Origin: Solirubrobacter soli DSM 22325 | GTDB taxonomy: Bacteria; Actinomycetota; Thermoleophilia; Solirubrobacterales; Solirubrobacteraceae | Length of the DNA: 64,000 nt | Assembly (NCBI RefSeq): GCF_000423665.1 | Contig: NZ_AUIK01000010.1 | Span: 62,001 to 126,000, forward strand | Direction of reading: 5' to 3' | In this document: one piece after another, positions 24,925-33,875 of the stretch | How the letters are laid out: each line of letters opens with the position of its first letter | How positions within the stretch are numbered: the stretch's first letter is position 1 | Made by a program: the position numbers and the translations under genes | The notes under the pieces: model-generated | Seen by the model: only the letters and a program-made list of their open reading frames with translations | What the model was told of the DNA's origin: nothing | Databases searched by the model: none

Positions 24925-25004
24925 AAGATCGCCTTCAAGGGCAGACCGAGGGCAGGAACCGCGCATAAGATGCAGACGCCCCGGCGACCCCGGGCCCTCA
25001 CGTT

Positions 25005-25475
25005 ATGGATCAAATTCGCCGCGGCAACTATGACTCCGGTCAGGACTACGTGCTCGAGTACGGGGAGCTCCGCTTCACGTTCAACGAGCGCGACTTCAGC
25101 GAGCGGGTCGAGCAGGCCGCCCGCAAGCTCGGCTTCGTCGGGAACCCTCTCGAGGAGACCGAGCTCGAAGACCTCGTGAACCTCACGGTCAACGGCGAGG
25201 TCGTCGACCCCGCCTCCGGCCTGGGCGAGCACGTCAACGACTGCTGGCCCGACCTCGTCGGCCCCGCCGACCGCTCGCTCGTCCACTGGCTGCGGCGCCT
25301 CGTGTTCCGCTCCGCCTGGCTCGACCAGCGCGTGAAGGAAGGCGAGCTCGACGTCGTCTTCGACGAGATCACCCACACCTTCGGCTACGTCCAGCCGGAA
25401 CGCGACCGCGAGCCGATCGAGCTCTCGCCCGAGCCGTCCTGGCGCCGGGTGGCCTACGGGCCGCGCCGCTTCTAG
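25005..25475 (+). CDS. Hypothetical acidic protein
   Basis: The 156-residue acidic product has ordinary soluble-protein composition (MDQIRRGNYDSGQDYVLEYG to the basic end RRVAYGPRRF) with a strong coding pattern and an ATG start. No signal peptide, membrane helix or recognised motif. It may be a small conserved actinobacterial protein. It converges on the Rho-like gene across a strong hairpin terminator. Confidence 0.75.
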   Translation: MDQIRRGNYDSGQDYVLEYGELRFTFNERDFSERVEQAARKLGFVGNPLEETELEDLVNLTVNGEVVDPASGLGEHVNDCWPDLVGPADRSLVHWLRRLVFRSAWLDQRVKEGELDVVFDEITHTFGYVQPERDREPIELSPEPSWRRVAYGPRRF

Positions 25476-25501
25476 GGCGGGCGGCGCGGCGCGGGCCGGG
25501 T

Positions 25502-25550
25502 GGGGTGGGCGACGAGAGGGTCCGCTGTGGACCTTCTCGTCGCCCACCCC
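25502..25550. terminator. 22-bp-stem hairpin between convergent genes
   Basis: The arms 25502-25523 and 25529-25550 pair over 22 bases with one mismatch around the loop GCTGT. It lies between the end of the hypothetical gene and the end of the Rho-like gene, so it can serve both. No T tract follows, as is common in very GC-rich actinobacteria. Confidence 0.85.
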
Positions 25551-25596
25551 CAGGACGCGGCGCCGGCGACGGGTGCCGCCGGCGCCAGGATGACCG

Positions 25597-27252
25597 CTAG
25601 CTCGCGGCCGGCTTCTTGGCGGCGGGCTTGCGCTTGGCGGCGGGCTTCTTGGCCGCCGCCGGCTTCTTCGCGGCGGCGGGCTTCTTCGCGGCCGCCGCGG
25701 GCTTCTTGGCCGCCGCGGCCGGCTTCTTGGCCGCCGCCGCCGGCTTCTTCGCCGCGGCCGGCTTGGCCTTCGCCGCGGGCTTGGCCTTCGCGGCCGGCTT
25801 CTTGGCCGCCGCCGCGGGCTTCTTGGCCGCCGCGGCGGGCTTCTTCGCGGCCGCCGCGGGCTTCTTCGCCGCCGCCGCGGGCCGCTTCTTCGCGGCCGCC
25901 GCCGGCTTCGCCGCGGGGGCGGGCGTCGCAGCGGCCGGCTTCGCCTCGGGCGTCGCGGCGGCCGGCTTCGGCGTCGCCGTCTCGGCGGCCGCGGCCTTCG
26001 GCGCGCGCTTGCGGGCGCGGCCGGCCGGCTTCTTCGCCGCCGCCGGCGGAGTGGAAACGACGGGCTCGGCGACGGGCGCCGGCTCCTCGACCACGACGGG
26101 CGGCGCGGGCGGCGCCTCGACGAGCAGCTCCGGGCGCAGCGTGCCCGACTCCTCCGCGATCAGCGACGGGAAGGTGCCCGTGCGGCCGAGCGCGATGACC
26201 GTCGTCTCGCCGCCGAGCGCCGCCGGGGCGGTCGCGATCAGCGTCAGCGAGCCCGCGCCGGCCAGGTTGCGGCCCGCGGCCAGGGCACGGCGCGCGGCGG
26301 TGGCCGGGAGGTACTCGAGGGTGTCGATCAGCACGACGGCGTCGCCCCCGCGGGCGGCGACGCGGCGACCCACCTCGACCGCCTGCTCGATCGCCTGCGC
26401 CTGCGCGTCGACAGACGCCGCGAAGGTCAGCGCCGCGCCCGGCGCGATCGGGAACTCGGCGATCTCCTCGGGCCGCACGCCGACCAGCACCGCCGAGACC
26501 TCGAGACCGGAGGTGCCGGCCAGGGCGCCTGCGATGCGCCGCAGCGCCTCGGACTTGCCCGAGCGCGACGGCCCGGCGATCACGACGCGCGAGCCCTTGC
26601 CGAAGCGCACCGTGTTCGAGATCCCCTCGAGCGTCGGGTCGTTGCCGCCGAGGACGATCAGCTCGTTCGGCCACGCGACCGCCAGCTCCTCGAAGCGGGT
26701 GCCCTCGGCGACCTCCTCGGCCGGGCGGCCGTTGATCGTGTCGACGCGGATCAGCGACGGGAAGCGCTCCGAGCGACGCGCCGCGCGGACCGGGCCGGCG
26801 ACGCGGTCGCCGGAGACGAGCTCGCAGCGCTTGACCTGCGCGGCGGAGATGTAGACGTCGTCGTCGGTCTGATCCGGCGGCGAGAGGCGCAGGAAGCCCG
26901 ACCCGTTGGCGAGCAGCTCGACCGCGCCCTCGACGACACGGTCCTCGCCGCCACCGCGCGGCTCGGGCGTCTCGTCGCGCTCCTCGCGCCCGTCGCCGCC
27001 CTCGTCCTCGTCGCGGCGGCGGCCGCGACCGCCGCGGCGCCCGCGGCGCGAGCGCTTCGGCTGGTCGTCGTCGTCGGAGGGAGCAACGGCGGCGGCGGGA
27101 GCCTCCTCACCCGACTGGCGGCTGAGAATGGCGTCGACGAGGTCCTCCTTGCGGAGGCGGCGGAAGCCGTCGACCCCGAGCTCGTTGGCGAGCAGGTGCA
27201 GGTCGGCGAGTGGGCTCTGCTCCAGGGCGGAGCGGTCCAGGACGGAAGGCAT
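25597..27252 (-). CDS. Divergent Rho-like protein with degenerate ATPase motifs and a histone-H1-like tail
   Basis: Rho architecture is clear: the Rho N-terminal domain (residues 17-45, LHLLANELGVDGFRRLRKED), an acidic/basic linker, an RNA-binding cold-shock-like domain (108-180, GFLRLSPPDQTDDDVYIS) and a RecA-like core (190-378). But the P-loop is GPSRSGKS (227-234) instead of GPPKAGKT, the usual DERPEEV is VGVRPEEI, the Walker B/Q-loop region reads VLIDTLEYLPATAARRAL, and the EFKGTGN segment after LTLIATA is missing. Residues 380-551 are Ala/Lys/Pro repeats (AAAKKPAAA), like bacterial H1-type proteins. It is therefore probably a paralogue that binds RNA or DNA rather than a canonical terminator; a normal rho may exist elsewhere. 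A GAGGAGA ribosome-binding site precedes the ATG. Confidence 0.85.
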   Translation of the reverse strand: MPSVLDRSALEQSPLADLHLLANELGVDGFRRLRKEDLVDAILSRQSGEEAPAAAVAPSDDDDQPKRSRRGRRGGRGRRRDEDEGGDGREERDETPEPRGGGEDRVVEGAVELLANGSGFLRLSPPDQTDDDVYISAAQVKRCELVSGDRVAGPVRAARRSERFPSLIRVDTINGRPAEEVAEGTRFEELAVAWPNELIVLGGNDPTLEGISNTVRFGKGSRVVIAGPSRSGKSEALRRIAGALAGTSGLEVSAVLVGVRPEEIAEFPIAPGAALTFAASVDAQAQAIEQAVEVGRRVAARGGDAVVLIDTLEYLPATAARRALAAGRNLAGAGSLTLIATAPAALGGETTVIALGRTGTFPSLIAEESGTLRPELLVEAPPAPPVVVEEPAPVAEPVVSTPPAAAKKPAGRARKRAPKAAAAETATPKPAAATPEAKPAAATPAPAAKPAAAAKKRPAAAAKKPAAAAKKPAAAAKKPAAAAKKPAAKAKPAAKAKPAAAKKPAAAAKKPAAAAKKPAAAAKKPAAAKKPAAAKKPAAKRKPAAKKPAAS

Positions 27253-27253
27253 G

Positions 27254-27268
27254 TTCTCCTCGAGAGAA
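27254..27268 (-). promoter_or_regulatory. Hairpin covering the ribosome-binding site of the Rho-like gene
   Basis: On the transcript TTCTC pairs with GAGAA around a five-base loop, with the GGAG ribosome-binding site inside the structure, two bases before the ATG. It could limit initiation or be opened by a bound protein. The stem is only 5 bp. Confidence 0.35.
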
Positions 27269-27329
27269 TCGGTGGGCTCCGGCCGCGTTGGGTTCAGCGA
27301 CCGGCGATCGGGGCGCAGCCTAGCGTGCG

Positions 27330-28232
27330 CTACAGCGAGAGATGATCAGGGACACCGTCTGGGTACCGCTCGGGCGACAACCCCTCAAGCGGCCCGAGCA
27401 CCCGCTCACCGCGCAGCACGGACCGCACGGCGAAGTAGTCGAACGCCCCCGCGACGTCGTGCACGCGCAGGATCGAAGCGCCCTCGTCGGCGCCCCAGCC
27501 CAGAGCGGCGAGCGTGCCCGCGTCGCGCTCCGCGGGCGCCCGCCCGGTGATCGCGCCCACGAAGTCCTTGCGCGACGCGGCCAGCAGGATCGGGCGGTCA
27601 AGTGCGCGCAGCAGGTCCATCCGCCGCAGCACCGCGACGGTCTGCGCGGGCGTCTTGGCGAAGTCCGGCCCCGGGTCGAGGATCAGCTGCTCGAGCTCGA
27701 CGCCCGCCGCCAGCGCCACGACCATCCGCGCACGCAGGAACGACACGACCTCGGCCGACGGATCGCCATATGTCGCCGGATCGAGCAGCGTCCCCTTGGG
27801 CTCGACCGCGGTGTGCATGATCACGAGCGCCGCCCCTGTCGACGCGCACAACGACGCCAACCGCTCGTCCCGCAACCCCGACACGTCGTTGACGATCGAC
27901 GCCCCCGCCGCGATCGCTGCCGCCGCGACGTCGTATTTGTACGTATCGATCGACGTGATCACGTCGTCCTTCACCAGCGCGGCGACGAGTTCTTCGACCC
28001 TGGCGATCTCCTCCGCCGCCGACACCGCCGGCCGGTCGCCGCGCGCGGACTCCCCGCCCACGTCGACGATGTCCGCCCCCGCGGCGACCAACGCCCGGCC
28101 CCGCGCCAGCCGCACGGACACGGGCTCGTCGCCGCGCCCGTCCGAGAACGAGTCGGGCGTGGCGTTGAGGATCCCCATCAGCAGCGGTCGCCCGCCGAGC
28201 GAGAGACGCTGCTGCCCCGCCCGCAGGATCAC
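27330..28232 (-). CDS. folP: Dihydropteroate synthase (FolP family)
   Basis: DHPS condenses p-aminobenzoate with 6-hydroxymethyl-dihydropterin pyrophosphate in folate synthesis. Landmarks are GILNATPDSFSDG near residues 20-32, DVGGES near 57-62, IVNDVSGLR near 112, LILDPGPDFAKT near 184-195, SRKDFVGAITG and RVHDVAGAFDY near the end. The loop normally GGESTRPG reads GGESARGDRP, and DPGIGFGK reads DPGPDFAK, so two substrate-binding loops are altered. That may mean a second, divergent paralogue, as some actinobacteria carry. No other folate genes are adjacent. The GTG start overlaps the upstream stop by 4 bases. Confidence 0.87.
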   Translation of the reverse strand: MILRAGQQRLSLGGRPLLMGILNATPDSFSDGRGDEPVSVRLARGRALVAAGADIVDVGGESARGDRPAVSAAEEIARVEELVAALVKDDVITSIDTYKYDVAAAAIAAGASIVNDVSGLRDERLASLCASTGAALVIMHTAVEPKGTLLDPATYGDPSAEVVSFLRARMVVALAAGVELEQLILDPGPDFAKTPAQTVAVLRRMDLLRALDRPILLAASRKDFVGAITGRAPAERDAGTLAALGWGADEGASILRVHDVAGAFDYFAVRSVLRGERVLGPLEGLSPERYPDGVPDHLSL

Positions 28233-30052
28233 GACTTCTTGATGGTCAGCTTCGTCTCCTTGCGGGTCACGTTGCCCGCCTTGTCGACGGCGGCGACCTT
28301 CAGGGTGAACTTGCCGCGCTTGTAGCGGTGCCGCGTCGTGCGGGTCTGCGTCGTGGCCGACTTGTCGCCGTAGTCCACGGTCACATGATCCAGGCCCGAG
28401 CCGCCCGCGTCACGCACGGTCACGGAGATCTTCAGCGACTTGCCCGCCGCGCGCTTGCCGGAGACCTTCACGGTCAGCGTCGGCGGCGTCGCGTCGATCT
28501 TCAGGGTCCGCACGCGGCTGCGCGAGACCTGGCCCGCGCGGTCGACCGACACGACCTGCCAGGTGTGCTTGCCGGTGGTCAGCGGCGTCGCCGGCACGAG
28601 CGTCGAGGCCGTGGTCTGGCCGATCTGGACGCCGTCCATGAAGACCTGGAACGTCTGCACGCCCCACGGGTCGTTGCCGGGTCGCCAGCGCAGCTCCGGG
28701 CGCGTCTGGCGCTTGTAGGCCTCGGTCTCGTCGATGAACGGCGCGCCCGGCGGACGGTCGTAGATCGCGACCGCCAGCGTCCGCGCGCCCGGCGTGCCCT
28801 GGACCATCGCGACCGCGACGTCGCCCGAGCGATCCGCGGACACGGAGACCCCCGGGTCCGCCACCGGCCCGAGATCCGCGCGCGAGAGCGTCACCTCGGC
28901 GCCGAGCGCGCCGTTGGCGTCCTCGCCGTCGTGGTAGCGGGCGCGCACGAGCGAGCTGCCGTCCAAGCCGTTGAGGCGCCACGCGATCGCCGAGTCCTGC
29001 TGGTCGGTGGACGCGACCTCGGGGTTGTCGCCGCCGATCGAGTCGATGCTGTCCAGCCGCGCCGGCGAGTTGAAGTGGTCGTGATCGAGCCAGGCGCCGA
29101 AGACCTGAGCCCCTGCGGGCGTCTGCGCGACCGCGTAGCCCTGCCCGAGCCCGTTCATGTCGACCCGCGGGTCCTTCGACGGCACGCCCGCGTCGATGTA
29201 CTCGGGCGCCTCGTACTGCGAGCCGACCAGGCGCCGCCCCATCGTCCGCGACGTCCCGCCCACGTCCTGGCGGAACACGATCCACGCGTAGGAGCCGTCG
29301 TTCTCGATGTCGATGTCCGGCGAGTCCGCGTTGCCCTCCCCGGGGATGTTGAGGTCCTGCGGGACCAGCGAGAGGTTCATCCCGGTGATCCGGCGGCCCC
29401 AGACGTGCGAGATGCCGTCGGGCATGACCTCGCCCCAGGTCGCGACGGCATAGCCCTCGGCGGAGACGGCCACGCGGGGCCGCAGCGCGCCCGTGCCGGC
29501 GATCCGGTTCGGGTCGATGTCGAGCGGCTGCGCGATCCGCGTCCACGTCGTGTCCTGCAGCCGGGCGGAGACGACGTTCCCGCCCTCCTGCCAGATCGCG
29601 TAGGCCGCGCCGTTGACGCCGAGGTCGACGTCCAGGTCCGACGCGCCCGGGCCGCCGATCGGCACCGCCGGGACGAACCCGCCCGGCGTGTCCCCGCCGG
29701 GCGTGACCGTGGCCCACACGTTCCCGTCGGCGATCCACGCGACCGCGAGCCGGTTGCCGTCGCCCGCGGCGACCTTGACGTCGGTCACGGTGCCGCCCGC
29801 GTAGCTGATCCGCTCGGGGGTCTGCCAGGCGCCGCCGTAGATCCGCGAGACCCACGCCTGCGGGACGCCGTCGCCGTTCTTGAGGTACGCGACAGCACCG
29901 GTGCCGTCGCGGGCGAGGTCGACGTTCCCGAGCGAGATGACGTCGGCGTTCGGACCGTCGACCGGGGCGGCCGGGAACCAGCCCGCGTGGGCGGGGCCCG
30001 CGAACGCGAGTAGGAAACCGAAGGTGAGCAGGACGATCAGACGGCGTGGCAA
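28229..30052 (-). CDS. Large secreted beta-rich protein with C-terminal Ig-like domains
   Basis: A signal peptide (residues 1-23, AFAGPAHAG) is followed by ~400 residues with recurring strands of beta-propeller type (AVAWIADGNVWATVT, AYAIWQEGGNVVSARL, SAIAWRLNGLDG), each ~50 residues apart. Then come an Ig/FN3-like domain (TRPELRWRPGNDPWGVQTF, DRAGQVS) and a PKD/Ig-like domain ending in a Lys/Thr-rich tail (DKAGNVTRKETKLTIKKS). No catalytic motif or sorting signal is seen. It is probably an extracellular or wall-associated protein of unknown role. It overlaps folP by 4 bases, an odd partner. Confidence 0.85.
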   Translation of the reverse strand: MPRRLIVLLTFGFLLAFAGPAHAGWFPAAPVDGPNADVISLGNVDLARDGTGAVAYLKNGDGVPQAWVSRIYGGAWQTPERISYAGGTVTDVKVAAGDGNRLAVAWIADGNVWATVTPGGDTPGGFVPAVPIGGPGASDLDVDLGVNGAAYAIWQEGGNVVSARLQDTTWTRIAQPLDIDPNRIAGTGALRPRVAVSAEGYAVATWGEVMPDGISHVWGRRITGMNLSLVPQDLNIPGEGNADSPDIDIENDGSYAWIVFRQDVGGTSRTMGRRLVGSQYEAPEYIDAGVPSKDPRVDMNGLGQGYAVAQTPAGAQVFGAWLDHDHFNSPARLDSIDSIGGDNPEVASTDQQDSAIAWRLNGLDGSSLVRARYHDGEDANGALGAEVTLSRADLGPVADPGVSVSADRSGDVAVAMVQGTPGARTLAVAIYDRPPGAPFIDETEAYKRQTRPELRWRPGNDPWGVQTFQVFMDGVQIGQTTASTLVPATPLTTGKHTWQVVSVDRAGQVSRSRVRTLKIDATPPTLTVKVSGKRAAGKSLKISVTVRDAGGSGLDHVTVDYGDKSATTQTRTTRHRYKRGKFTLKVAAVDKAGNVTRKETKLTIKKS

Positions 30053-30118
30053 AGCGGCTCCAGGTCGAGGGGCTCCGCCGCCTCCAACCGGCGAGGGACC
30101 CGAAAGTTCCGGCGGACC

Positions 30119-31735
30119 TTACGACCCCGGCAGGATGCCTTCCGCGCGGGCCTCGTCGCGGAACGCGCCCGCCTCGCGCGCGACGCGCGTCTCATCCCAG
30201 CCGAGTTCGGCGCCCATCACGGCCGCGACGCGCTCGACGGCGTCGGATTCCAGGAGCGGTCGCGCCGCCGTCAACCCAAGCCGGGTGCGGCGCAGGAGCA
30301 CATCCCCGACGGTGCGCGCCTGCTCGCGCCGCGAGGCGTAGATCACCTCCGCCATGAGGTCGGGCCGGCCCTCGACGACGGGCTCCAGGCGCCCGCACGC
30401 GATCACGTCGTGGGCGATGTGGCCGTAGCGGGCGGCGAGCTGCTCACGCGACGCGGGCGGCGCGGCCACGAGGTCCGCGGCGTCCACCGGCATCCCGAGC
30501 GGGACCGCGTGCGTGCGGCACTTTGTCTCCGAGCCGTCGCGCCAGACGATCCGGTCGACGGTCTCCTTGGCCATCCGCCGCCAGGTCGTGAGCTTGCCGC
30601 CGGTGATCGTGATCATCCCGGACGAGGTCTCGTAGAGCTCGGCCTTGCGCGAGATGTCGACCGACTTGCGCGGGTCGCCGGTCGAGATCAGCGGCCGCAC
30701 CCCCGCGTAGGCGCCGACGAGATCGCCCTGATCGAGCGAGGTGGCGAAGAACGCGTTGACGGCGTCGAGCAGGTACGAGACCTCCTGCGACGACGGCTGG
30801 ACGTGCTCGGCGGGACCGTCGTGATCGGTGTCGGTGGTGCCGATCAGCGTCTGGCCGAGCCAGGGCAGCACGAAGATCGTCCGCCCCTCCCCCGCCGGGA
30901 CGATCGCGCCGGCGGTCAGCGGGAGCTGTTCGCGCTCGATGACCAGATGCGTACCGCGCGAGGGCCGGATGACCGGGACCTCGGCCTCGTCGTGCAGCTC
31001 GGCGGGCCTGAGCCGGTCCGCCCACACGCCGGTGGCGTTGACGACGTTCGTGGCGCGGACCTCGAGCTCGGAGCCGCTCTCGGCGTCGCGCAGGAGCGCC
31101 CCGATCGCCCGCCCGCCCTCCTCCAGCAGCCCGACGGCGTCGAGCCGGTTGGCGAACACCGCGCCGAAGCGTTCCGCCTCGGCCAGGACGGTCAGGACCA
31201 GGCGGGCGTCGTCGGTCTGGCAGTCGTAGAACAGGTAGCCGCCCGTCGGGGTGCGGTCGGCGAGCGCGGGCAGCAGCTCGAGGACGTCCGCGCCGGAGAT
31301 CGCGCGGTGGCGCGCCGGGCTCCAGTCGGCCTCGTCGCGCCGGCGTCGCCGCAGCCGGTCCACGGCCATGACGTCGTAGGCGTTGAGGCCGAGCCCGACG
31401 ACGCGATCGAGCCGCGCGCCGTCGAACGCGGGGACGACGAACCGCAGCGGCCGCACGAGGTGCGGCGCGAGGTTGACGTTGATCTGGCGCTCGAGCAGCG
31501 CCTCTCGCACCAACCCGAGATCGAAGTTCTGCAGGTAGCGCAGGCCGCCGTGGACCAGCTTGGAGGAGCGCGACGACGTGCCGGACGCGTAGTCCGCGCG
31601 CTCGATCAGGGCGACGCTGTACCCGCGCGTGGCCGCGTCGAGCGCGACGCCGGCGCCCGTGATCCCCCCGCCGATGACGAGGACGTCGAACGGCTCTGAG
31701 GCCAGCGTGGCGACGGCGTCGGCGCGGGAGAGCAC
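30119..31735 (-). CDS. glpD: Glycerol-3-phosphate dehydrogenase (FAD-dependent)
   Basis: GlpD oxidises sn-glycerol-3-phosphate to dihydroxyacetone phosphate at the membrane and passes electrons to quinone. The FAD-binding GxGxxG is in VLVIGGGITGAGVALDAATRG near residues 17-37, followed by SGTSSRSSKLVHGGLRYL, the STGDPRKSVD and TITGGKLTTWRRMA segments, and a C-terminal GlpD-type cap domain with RYGHIAHDV. A GTG at 31735 (VLSRADAVATL) gives 538 residues; TAGGGT lies 8 bases upstream. The frame extends to 31873 but that part overlaps the divergent MOSC gene. No glpK or glpF is adjacent. Confidence 0.94.
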   Translation of the reverse strand: MLSRADAVATLASEPFDVLVIGGGITGAGVALDAATRGYSVALIERADYASGTSSRSSKLVHGGLRYLQNFDLGLVREALLERQINVNLAPHLVRPLRFVVPAFDGARLDRVVGLGLNAYDVMAVDRLRRRRRDEADWSPARHRAISGADVLELLPALADRTPTGGYLFYDCQTDDARLVLTVLAEAERFGAVFANRLDAVGLLEEGGRAIGALLRDAESGSELEVRATNVVNATGVWADRLRPAELHDEAEVPVIRPSRGTHLVIEREQLPLTAGAIVPAGEGRTIFVLPWLGQTLIGTTDTDHDGPAEHVQPSSQEVSYLLDAVNAFFATSLDQGDLVGAYAGVRPLISTGDPRKSVDISRKAELYETSSGMITITGGKLTTWRRMAKETVDRIVWRDGSETKCRTHAVPLGMPVDAADLVAAPPASREQLAARYGHIAHDVIACGRLEPVVEGRPDLMAEVIYASRREQARTVGDVLLRRTRLGLTAARPLLESDAVERVAAVMGAELGWDETRVAREAGAFRDEARAEGILPGS

Positions 31736-31759
31736 GTCCTGCGACCCTATCGACCTCGT

Positions 31760-32344
31760 ATGGCCGACGGGTATGTGCAGGGTCTGTGGCGATTCCCCGT
31801 GCTCGGGATGAAGGGCGAGCAGCTGCGTTCCTCGCAGGTGGACACCCGCGGGGTCGCTGGCGATCGCCAGCATTTCGCCGCCGGTCCCGAAGGGCAGCTG
31901 GACGCCCGCGATCTGCCCCGCCTGGCGCTCTGGGGCGCCGCGTACCCGTTCAACCCGGACGGGGCGATCATGCCCGACCGCCCGCCGCCGTTCCCGCTGC
32001 TGACGGCGCCCAACGGGCAGAAGGCGTGGCGCTGGGGCGATCCGCGGCTCGCGTACGCGCTCGAACGCGACCTCGGCCGCGAGGTGGAACTGGTGCGCGA
32101 CCTGGACCTCACCCGCGGCGTGATCGTCGCCGCCAGCCCGCCCGACGGGGACCGCTCCGCGGCCGGGATCAACGTGCAGCTCAAGATCGCGCCGCCGGAG
32201 GGCGGATGGTCCGGCCGGGAGCTCGCGTTCCGCGACGGCGTGCGGCTCCGCCTGGTGGCTTCACGCGGCGACGGACCGGGAATCGAAGCGCGCGTGGTCG
32301 AGGCCGGGCGGCTGTTGCTCGGCGAGCCGGTCACGCTCAGTTAG
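31760..32344 (+). CDS. MOSC-domain-like protein
   Basis: The start GLWRFPVLGMKGEQL resembles the N-terminal beta barrel of MOSC proteins, and DTRGVAGDRQHFAAGPEG matches the GDR motif of the family, in which molybdenum-cofactor sulfurases and mARC-type reductases occur. The C-terminus (LTRGVIVAASPPDGDRSAAGINVQLK, then FRDGVRLRLVA) fits the MOSC domain in a short form. The catalytic Cys typical of many MOSC proteins is absent, as no Cys is seen. It is divergent from glpD and only 24 bases away. Confidence 0.72.
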   Translation: MADGYVQGLWRFPVLGMKGEQLRSSQVDTRGVAGDRQHFAAGPEGQLDARDLPRLALWGAAYPFNPDGAIMPDRPPPFPLLTAPNGQKAWRWGDPRLAYALERDLGREVELVRDLDLTRGVIVAASPPDGDRSAAGINVQLKIAPPEGGWSGRELAFRDGVRLRLVASRGDGPGIEARVVEAGRLLLGEPVTLS

Positions 32345-32388
32345 GCTTCGCACGTTCAACGCGAAACTCGAAGGGAGACCCGACGGCC

Positions 32389-33018
32389 GTGCTGCGCATC
32401 GATGAGACTTCTGGGACGCTCGTGGCGCCGCAGGCTTCAGGCCTCGTGCAGGAGAGCCCGCCCGACCGCGAGGAGCTGCTCGGGCTCGTGACCTCCTCGT
32501 GGGACGCCTTCGCCGGCGAGCTCGGCCTGTCGGGCGTGCGGCTGCTGGCGCGCGAGCCCGTTCCGTACGTGGATCTGCTCGGGGTCGACGAGGCCGCGGG
32601 CCGCGTCGTCGTGATCCTGGTCACCGGCGACACGGTCGAGTGGCAGCTCGGGCGCGCGCTCGGCGCCGCGGCCGACGTCGCCTCGTGGGACCGCGAGCGC
32701 CTGCTGAGCGTCAACACCGAGCTCGAGTCGATCGACGGCAACCAGTCGCCCGCGCTCGTGCTCGTCGCGGGCGGGTACGACCCGCGCGCGCTGGCGACGA
32801 TCGACTGGCTCGCGAGTCGCCACGACGTGCCCGTGTCCGCCTACACGGTGGCGATGGTGCGCTTCGGCGGCGAGCGCCTGCTGTCGGTCCGCCGCGAGCC
32901 CTCGGAGGAGTCCGAGCGCCCGCACGACGTCGACTGGCTGCTCTCCGGCGGCTCCTCCTCCGCAGCCCCGCGCCCGGCGCAGCCGGACGAGGCCGACGAG
33001 TACACGGAAGCTCCCTAA
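32389..33018 (+). CDS. Protein of unknown function with a NucS/PD-(D/E)XK-like core that lacks the catalytic residues
   Basis: A GTG at 32389, preceded by AAGGGAGA, gives 209 residues. The stretch VPYVDLLGVDEAAGRVVVIL followed by VTGDTVEWQLGRALGAAADV resembles the active-site strands of NucS-type and other PD-(D/E)XK nucleases, where the second strand ends in ExK. Here that position reads ILV-T, so nuclease activity is unlikely. The C-terminus is Ser/Pro/Glu-rich and disordered. Assignment rests on pattern alone. It converges with the acetyltransferase gene with a 4-base overlap. Confidence 0.6.
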   Translation: MLRIDETSGTLVAPQASGLVQESPPDREELLGLVTSSWDAFAGELGLSGVRLLAREPVPYVDLLGVDEAAGRVVVILVTGDTVEWQLGRALGAAADVASWDRERLLSVNTELESIDGNQSPALVLVAGGYDPRALATIDWLASRHDVPVSAYTVAMVRFGGERLLSVRREPSEESERPHDVDWLLSGGSSSAAPRPAQPDEADEYTEAP

Positions 33019-33803
33019 CCAAAGAAGAGGCTGAACACGCCCCAGAGCTCGTCGGGGCGCCACTGAACCGGCGCCCCGCTGCGCATCCGGACGACGTCGC
33101 GGCCGGGTGTGCAGCCGAGCGCGCGCAGCGTCTCGAGCGCGGCGGCGTTGGACTCCGGGACGGCGAGCCGCAGGCCCGGGGCGATCAGCGCGCGCAGCAG
33201 GGTCGCGCCCGCGTCGGGGTCCGAGGCGACGATCGGGAGCGCGGGCCACGGCGGCCGGAAGGCGACGGCGGAGAGGTCCGGCGTGGCGATCGCTCCGTCC
33301 AGGCCGACGTCGAGCACGAGCGAGCGGGCCTCGCCGGTGACGCGGGCGTCGAGCGCGGCGACGGCGTCGCGGTCCGCGGCGGTGAGGCGGCGCAGGCCGT
33401 TGGCAGCGGGCGTCGCGGATTCCGGCCCCCACATCACCACGTAGCGCTCCTCGACCTCGAAGCCGAGGCGCTCGTAGATCGGGCGGCCGGCGTCGCTGGC
33501 CAGCAGGAGCAGGGTCTCGCGCGGGCCCAGCGCGTCGATCACGGCCTCGGTCAGCGCCTGGCCGAGCCGGGCGCCGCGGGCCTCCGGGGCGACCGCGATC
33601 CCGCCGATCCAGCCCGTCGGGCCGAACCCGACGCTGGCGCCGGTGGCCACGATGGCGCCGTCGCGCTCGACGGCCAGGAAGTGGCCGTCGTCGGCCTCGG
33701 CGACGGTCGTGTGGACGGTCGGGGGGCGGACGACGATCGAGAACGCGTCGCCGATGACCTTCAGGGCGGCGGGATATTCCTCAGCACGGACGGGGCGGAT
33801 CAC
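33015..33803 (-). CDS. Two-domain GNAT acetyltransferase (YitH/Acetyltransf_18-like)
   Basis: The N-terminal half is a GNAT domain: IGGIAVAPEARGARLGQAL is the acetyl-CoA loop and DAGRPIYERLGFEVEERYVVMW the closing strand. The C-terminal half (LRRLTAADRDAVAALDARVTG to GCTPGRDVVRMRSG) matches the second domain of YitH-like proteins, which ends in the RMRxG pattern. The GTG at 33803 (VIRPVRAEEYP) is the family-like start; codons further up to 33947 lie in the divergent promoter region. Substrate unknown. Confidence 0.85.
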   Translation of the reverse strand: MIRPVRAEEYPAALKVIGDAFSIVVRPPTVHTTVAEADDGHFLAVERDGAIVATGASVGFGPTGWIGGIAVAPEARGARLGQALTEAVIDALGPRETLLLLASDAGRPIYERLGFEVEERYVVMWGPESATPAANGLRRLTAADRDAVAALDARVTGEARSLVLDVGLDGAIATPDLSAVAFRPPWPALPIVASDPDAGATLLRALIAPGLRLAVPESNAAALETLRALGCTPGRDVVRMRSGAPVQWRPDELWGVFSLFFG

Positions 33804-33875
33804 GGCGCATTGTCCTAGCACTGACCGCGGTCCTGCCCGATGGTCCAGGCGTTCGGGCACGCGAGCGAAAAGCCC

